In this document: one piece after another, positions 58,164-64,000 of the stretch
How the letters are laid out: each line of letters begins with the position of its first letter
Position numbering within the stretch: the stretch's first letter is position 1
Source: Archegozetes longisetosus
Lineage: Eukaryota > Arthropoda > Arachnida > Sarcoptiformes > Trhypochthoniidae
DNA: 64,000 nt
Direction: 5' to 3'
Assembly: GCA_018873245.2 (NCBI GenBank)
Contig: JAEMBT020000009.1
Location: forward strand, 1,612,001 to 1,676,000
Position numbers and translations under genes: made by a program
The notes under the pieces: model-generated
Seen by the model: only the letters and a program-made list of their open reading frames with translations
Database searches by the model: none
What the model was told of the DNA's origin: nothing

Positions 58164-60260
58164 GTCAGCAAAAGTATTAGATTGAATTAATGAAAATTGC
58201 AATCTCATATCTTTAAAAGTATATTTAATGGAAAAATAATAATTACATATCTAATGAATATACTCGCCTCCCGTCTGGTCGACAAAGGCCCAGCGAGGTC
58301 AGAGGTTACACTTACCAGTGGCGATATTGTTTATACTGATTTCCCTCCTATAGCTTTTTCGTATACAGTATGAAGTTAAACTTCATTTTCATAACTTTAA
58401 GTTTTTTGTCTCTTTATTCTTGCAAATCGCAAGTCAAAATAAGCAAGTCGAATAAAAACTTTAAAAATCTGTAAATTGATATTAGTTTAATGCTACTTTC
58501 GAACAAGTTATAAGAAATCAATTTACAAAATAGTGCCAGTGGTAAGTATAACCTCTGACCATGCTCGGCCTTTGTCAACCATACGGGAAGCGAGTATATT
58601 AACTAGATATGTAATTATTATTTTGCCATTAAATATACTTTTGAAGATATGAAATTGCAATTTTCACTGATTCCATCCAATATTATCAGGACAAGGGATC
58701 AATTATAACATGACGAGTGAATTTAACCTTTTAAAATAATTTTATTTAAAAACTCTTAGCATATCTTTTAGACTAGTTTTTACTCTAATTATTATCGTTT
58801 CAATTTTAATCTTCTTTAAAAGTTAGCCAAAAAAATCTCAGTGATTATCAGATATTAGTAGAATTGTATCAAATATAATTCGGGAAAATGTTTAAATTTA
58901 ACACAGAAATGTATTTAGTATTTTGTTGGCCCCCTTTAGCTTTAATCGCATATGCCAATCTTCGAGGCATAGATTCCACTAAGCTTCGAGTATAATTCGA
59001 GATGAAATTGTCCCAAATATCCCGAAGACCTTTTCGAAGTTCATTCAAGTTTGAAACATATTTTCGTAGTTTTCGCTCGATTTTATCCAAAAGATGCTCA
59101 GTAGGACTGAGGTCGGGTGCTTATAAAGGCCATTTGAGAACATTAATTTCATTTTCGTTGAAGTATTTATTCACAATCTTAGCGGCATGTTTGAGACCAT
59201 TATCTTGTTGAAAGAGTTAGTCCCAAATTTTAATTTGTTGATTGATGTAATTAAGTTTGACTTCAAGTTTTTAAATGGACGTCTCTTTTCATAACATTGT
59301 TGATAAATTCCATGGATACAACTTCACTGGCAGACATAAACCCCCATATCATCACTGAACCACCTCCGTATTTAATCGTTGAACGAATACATTCAGGCAG
59401 GATCGCTCCCTGGCCCTTTTCCAGACCTTCATATGACAATCTGATTCTAACAAGTTGTACTTACTTTCACCTGACCAAAGAAATTTTTCCCAAAACTCCT
59501 TTGGCTTTGAAATGTACTTGCGAGCAGAATCTAATCTCGCGCTCAATTTTCGAACAAATATATGGCTTTTTGTCTGGCTATTCTACCGTTAAATGTTTTT
59601 TATGGAGATAGTCCCTGACTGTTTGAAGTAAAATACTGATATTGTCAATGGCTTTTAATTCAGCTGCGATCTTAAGCGCACTTAAACGATGGTTCATTTT
59701 AATGTCTCTTACGATTAGGCTTACTTGGCACTCAGATGACTCAAGGTTTCTTCCTATTCCTAAATTATTGACAATGTTTCCAGTTCTTTAGACTTTTTTA
59801 TTATTTCTCCGACTGTGGATTTCGATATTTTGGTTAGGTTGGCGATGGTTCTTTGCATCTTCCTTTCTTTATGAACATCGACAGTAAGCTACCTCTGGGC
59901 TAATGTAATTTCGCTTTAATTGACCATATTTTTATTTAAAATAGAATTAAGGTATGACTAGCAACTAAATTTAGTTTACACAATTACCGGAGTCAAGTTT
60001 TTCGAGCTTTAAACTATAATTTAAATTTTTTGGCCGTGTATTTATGCAACTTAAGTTTTTATATTATTTGTAACAGTAGTTGAAGCGAAAACGAATTACT
60101 AATTTTTGTCACAGTTCAAGATAAATTAGGACATTTTGATAAGATTGAGTAATAAAAATGCACATTTTTATTTGTAAAAATTAATTTTAAATCGATTATC
60201 ATGTGTAATGTGTTCAAACTTTTTCCGTAATCAAAACCTGGATAATATTTTTGCTGACTA
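58164..60260 (-). mobile_element. Tc1-like element, 2,097 bp
   Basis: Ends CAGTCAGCAAAAGTATTA (left) and TAGTCAGCAAAAATATTA (right, inverted) are flanked by TA at 58162-58163 and 60261-60262. The minus strand carries a dead Tc1 transposase. The left 500 bp contain a separate hairpin of about 150-bp arms (58164-58325 and 58530-58690), so the left terminus is itself duplicated in inverse orientation. Confidence 0.8.
58869..59930 (-). pseudogene. Dead Tc1-like transposase
   Basis: Reading downward, VHKERKMQRTIANLTKISKS and TVGEIIKKS form the second helix-turn-helix. Next come ARLDSARKYISKPKEFWEKF and LWSGESKYNLL, where the first catalytic Asp (usual WSDESKF) is Gly. Then APDLSPTEHLLDKIERKLRK contains the final catalytic Glu, and SLVESMPRRLAYAIKAKGG is the normal C terminus. 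The stretch 59100-59350 is full of stops and the middle Asp box could not be read. The C-terminal open frame runs past the usual end to 58869. Confidence 0.88.
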
Positions 60261-60521
60261 TATATTCCACATTAAATTAGAATAAATTGGTAGTCTCATG
60301 ATTTCTAATAGTTGAATGAAATGTTTGAAATAGCTATTTTCATCAATATTGCAATTTAGAAATTTAAGTATTCGAGAGAATATTTTTAAAATTTTCAAAT
60401 ATGTAATTAATTGATTTTTAATTTATTTTACTGGTTAGAGCTCTTTTTAGAGTAGGTTTGAGCTGACAATCGAAGCTTGTCCATTCCAATAAAACTACGG
60501 CAACGATTTTATCACTTTAAA

Positions 60522-62841
60522 ATGCAAATCATTCAATATTTTTATGAAATAATTGAACTAATCCCAAGAGACCATTCATTCTGGATGGAATTTTTAAATT
60601 CAACTTTGAATATCATTAACTACTTTAAGATATTCGTAATAATTCTGGCATTGTTTTACGTGTTTATCAAATCTACGCATTTTTAACACTCGACGAAATT
60701 TTGAGGGTAATATAATTTTTTTTATAAAATAATACAATTTTAATAATATGAAATTTCTATTAATTTAAATCATATGTTCAGAAATTATCGAAAATAACCG
60801 AAACTTCGCTTTATTGAAATGATGTTACAGATTTAATTTGAATTTTTTTCATATATCTTATTTACTTCGACAATTCACTTTTAATATTTAGATCCCAGAC
60901 GATTCTCCCCAAAATAATTCTACTAATAGATTCGTAAGTACAGTAGACTCGGCTTTTTATCCAAATGGATGGATTCCAATTTTGGAATCAAGAGACCTAA
61001 AACACAAAGGAGTCAAACCGATATCAACTATGGGCTATGAGTTAGTGGTCTTCAGAGGCGTCTCAGGAAAAGCCTTCGTTTTGGATGCGTTTTGTCCTCA
61101 TTTGGGTGCGAATATCGGCTATGGTGGGAAAGTTGTTCAAGAACAAAACCACGATTGCATTAAATGTCCATTTCATGGATGAACTTATAGAGGAGATAAT
61201 GGAGTTTGTACAAAGATTCCAGGTTTAGACTGTAAGTAACTTTGTTTTCAATTCCTGAATGAATGTATATCTTAATTTTTGGTACCATCTTCAGGTAATG
61301 AATCGCAGTTTCCGAATGCACGTATCAGAGTTTGGAATAGTGTAGAGCAAAATGGTTTTATTTTCATTTGGCATCATGCGGATGAACAAGAGGCTGACTG
61401 GGTTCCCGAATGTATGGATTTGGTTAAAGGCTCAAAATGGAAATATGAGGGTAGAACTGTACACTTCATCAACTGCCGTTTGCAGGTAAAATTTACTTCA
61501 AAATACTCAACATTTTATTTTTATTTCGAATGGAACTGAAAATCCTTATTTAGTGTAATTAAACAATATAACCAAATTTAACTGTGATTGCACAATTATT
61601 TCATAGGCACTTTAAGTGTGAGTACCTCACAATGATGCTAGATCAGTATGTAGTTACAGTTGCATTTTCCTCTTTCCTAGCGCTTCATGCACCATCTCTC
61701 ATACAGACGTCATTTTTGTATTTTTATTAGGAGATCGGTTAGGTTAATGAATACTCAAGTAAGACGCTAGGCGTAGAACTTTCATCGATAAACATACAGC
61801 TTTAATACCGACTGTTTTTTAGAGCGCGTTTGTTACTGAACGTGAGACTCACATCTTAAATACCCTTTTCGTTATTTTGGAGATAGCTGAAAAATTTATT
61901 TTAATGTCTTAAAGTACTATCAAACTACAGTATATTCGAACCTTGCTTTTGCTGATATTCGTTTAGATTTTATTTAGACCCTGTTTAATTTTAGGATGTT
62001 TCATGTCTAATGAATGATTAAAATTGTAAAATTTTGTAATTACATCCCTATAATGAATTGATTAGATTGTTGACATTTAATTTTAAAGGAAGTACCCGAA
62101 AACGCTGCTGACTTGGCACATCTTTATGAGTTACACAGTCATGTGTTCAATCCAATAAGCCCTGAAGATTATTTGACAAAACTCAAAAGTTTCATATCAA
62201 AAATTTTAAGTCTAAAAATTGATTGGAAATCAAATTGGCAAGAAAGTAGTGATGATCAACACAAAGCTATCGTAACCATTAGCGGCGTAATATCTGTACT
62301 TGGTTATAAAATATTTACCATAAATCTTTCAACCGAGCACGATGGACCTGCAATTGTATTCTTAAAATACAAGACAAGCTTTTTGGGTGGAGTGGAAGGA
62401 TCCATAATTCTGTGTATCATCCCAGTGGAGCAATATAAGAATAAGGTTATTACTCATGTATACACACAGCGAAAATTCAAGGCTAAACTGGTATCAAAGT
62501 TTGTTCTTAAATTAACATCTGATATGGTAAGATTTGCTAAAATAAGCTGTCTTTTAAAAATTAACTTCGATTTAACGATCGAAGGCTTTGTTTTGATCAA
62601 AATCATTGAGGAAAAGTTCAATTATACATTATCAGGAAAAAATTAATTTTAACTAAGTATTGAGTCAATATTATTCATTTGTAATGACAATTTTCAGCTT
62701 GAACGCGATATCTATATTTGGAACAAGAAGAGATTTTTGAAAAACCCTACTCTTACTAAAAACGAGAAACCATTACTTAAGTACAGACGCTGGTTTAATC
62801 AATTCTACTCTCCGCGTGTTCGTCAAGATCTCGACTGGTAA
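60522..62841 (+). CDS. nvd: Neverland-type Rieske oxygenase, one nonsense codon
   Basis: Five exons fit in phase: 60522-60659, 60892-61231, 61295-61485, 62089-62526, 62698-62841 (about 415 residues). Exon 1 gives a membrane anchor (FKIFVIILALFY); its donor (GTGTTT) is weak and start uncertain. The Rieske site reads FCPHLGANIGYGG and CIKCPFHG. The non-heme iron box is ENAADLAHLYELH, and the C terminus ERDIYIWNKKRF with RRWFNQFYSPR matches neverland/DAF-36. The enzyme makes 7-dehydrocholesterol from cholesterol in the endoplasmic reticulum or associated membranes, the first step of ecdysteroid synthesis. The codon after CPFHG, Trp in nearly all members, is TGA (61180-61182). All splice sites and motifs after it are preserved, so this is a very recent lesion, an allele, a sequence error or readthrough. 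Confidence 0.85.
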
Positions 62842-62907
62842 CCCATAAAGTAGATGAAAATTTATTATTAGTTATTCATAATCGACTGAGCTTTCACAAA
62901 TTTTCAA

Positions 62908-62913
62908 AATAAA
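62908..62913 (+). terminator. Polyadenylation signal of nvd
   Basis: AATAAA 67 bases after the stop at 62839-62841. Confidence 0.5.
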
Positions 62914-64000
62914 GAATTTATTAATATAGCTACCAGAATTGTTTGAAGGAAACTGAAGATATGTCTAAACATCCTAAGTTTTGATTTCAGGCTATTTTTC
63001 CTAATTATTAACTTTATAGTTAAAAAAATTTCATTGCATGAAGTCCTGGAATTATTTTAGATATTTTTCTTACCATAAATCAATCGATAAATATCCTAAT
63101 TTATATGTTAGGCGGTTATAAATTTTAGGACTTTAATTCAATTTTCTTTCAGAAAAGTTGTTAAAGTTTAATTTTTTTATAATTTTTTTATATTTCATAT
63201 AGTTTATTTTATAATTTTGTTAGTACTTTTAATGTTTACATTGATTGTGTATTATGTTAAATACAGATCTTATTCTATTTTAGGTATTTTACAGATCATG
63301 TAATCTATATTGTATTTAAGGTCATGTTAGAAACACTTTTGAAAAGAGTCTTCGGTTGGAGATGTTGTAGTGAAAACTTTATTTTTAAAACCTTTTAGCG
63401 AATTTTGAAGTGTTAAAAATATTTGTGACTTTATTAAATTTTATCTGAAAATCCTTAAAAATGTCAATATTTCATAAATGTTAATATTACTATTACTTTA
63501 GACAAATTTTGCAAAACAAAAAAACACAGCCAAAATGCTATTTTATATTACAAACTAATTAATTATTGTATTTTTCATTCGTTCTTATCTGAATATTTTT
63601 TTACCCTTTTATAATAAAGTAGATTGCAAGTTAAGACTTATATTATTGAAACTATAATAAATTTTGATTTCAGAAATTAGGTTGACTAAATATTTTCTAG
63701 TCTCTAGCTATGCGCTTTGGTTATTGAGCCCGAGTCGGAACGGCATAACTTATGATCCAAACATTTTTTATCATTTTTAAATCACACTATCTTGTAAATA
63801 ATGTCATTTTTCTTATTTAGTTGGCATATCTTGATTGGACCGACTATTAAATTAATTAATCTTGAGGTTTCCTCTCTATGCCTCAAATCAACTTTTAGTG
63901 TAACCAAACCCAAAATCATTTAAAATACTCCGAAGTCATTAGGTTTTACGTAACTCTCACAGCTACAATAATAGTTGTTAGAGCCAGAAGTATATTAAAA
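62914..64000. other. No recognised feature
   Basis: AT-rich sequence without a supportable gene. The final bases repeat a word (GCCAGAAGTATATTAA) seen at 56.03 kb. Confidence 0.4.

Noticed and set aside
1..64000. CRISPR arrays, operons, ribosome binding sites and rRNA or tRNA genes
   Set aside because: The sequence is eukaryotic nuclear DNA with spliced genes; I found no repeat-spacer array and no tRNA or rRNA that I could support by eye. A covariance-model scan would be decisive for tRNAs.

Overview
The window looks like a piece of an AT-rich arthropod nuclear genome, most likely a mite or a close relative. The evidence is a neverland-type Rieske sterol 7-desaturase gene, a gustatory-receptor-like locus, short GT-AG introns (about 57-90 bp where measured, plus a few longer ones), a (TTAGG)n-like block of the arthropod telomere type, and a dense load of eukaryotic DNA transposons (mariner, Tc1, Merlin, piggyBac, hAT and many foldback/MITE elements). 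The taxon is inferred; no marker in the sequence names the species.

Layout, left to right. 0-5 kb is nearly empty apart from a Tc3-like transposase relic and a doubtful short two-exon frame. 5.3-6.4 kb holds a small secreted helical protein gene with a Thr/Pro/Ala tail built from six 33-bp repeats. A foldback element follows at 6.7-7.1 kb, then mostly empty sequence with two orphan coding-like exons (10.8 and 11.9 kb) and a three-exon small membrane protein gene (12.9-13.4 kb). 13.8-15.1 and 22.0-23.4 kb are two dead mariners of one unusual lineage. Between them lie two gustatory-receptor-like fragments on the minus strand (17.5-19.1 kb). 24.1-24.7 kb is an internally deleted piggyBac transposase. 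25.5-28.2 kb is a complete Merlin-like element with an 8-bp target-site duplication and 511-bp inverted arms of 130-bp repeats. 29.0-30.5 kb holds two abutting inverted-repeat elements.

The best genes are a two-exon GMC (glucose-dehydrogenase-like) oxidoreductase (31.8-33.7 kb, +), a five-exon GH35 beta-galactosidase (38.3-40.8 kb, -), a secreted protein joining two trefoil domains to a bacterial-type CBM35/beta-helix glucanase (45.8-48.1 kb, +), and neverland (60.5-62.8 kb, +). Foldback elements, a degenerate mariner-like element, an hAT relic, DNA-virus-like coding debris (44.3 and 49-50.6 kb), duplicated dispersed repeats (51-57 kb) and a Tc1 element (58.2-60.3 kb) lie between them.

Three of the genes (GMC, GH35, trefoil-glucanase) look secreted and act on sugars, which fits digestion of glycan-rich food; neverland serves ecdysteroid synthesis. 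They are not an operon and nothing shows co-regulation. Two genes carry one disabling change each in otherwise clean models: a 1-base frameshift in the trefoil-glucanase and a TGG-to-TGA change in the Rieske motif of neverland. The most unusual signals are the trefoil/bacterial-enzyme fusion with its only intron at the join, the nuclear-receptor half-site arrays in two inverted-repeat elements, and the shared signal-peptide-like leader and shifted catalytic Asp in both mariners. All coordinates of exons come from reading frames and splice motifs, without transcript evidence.
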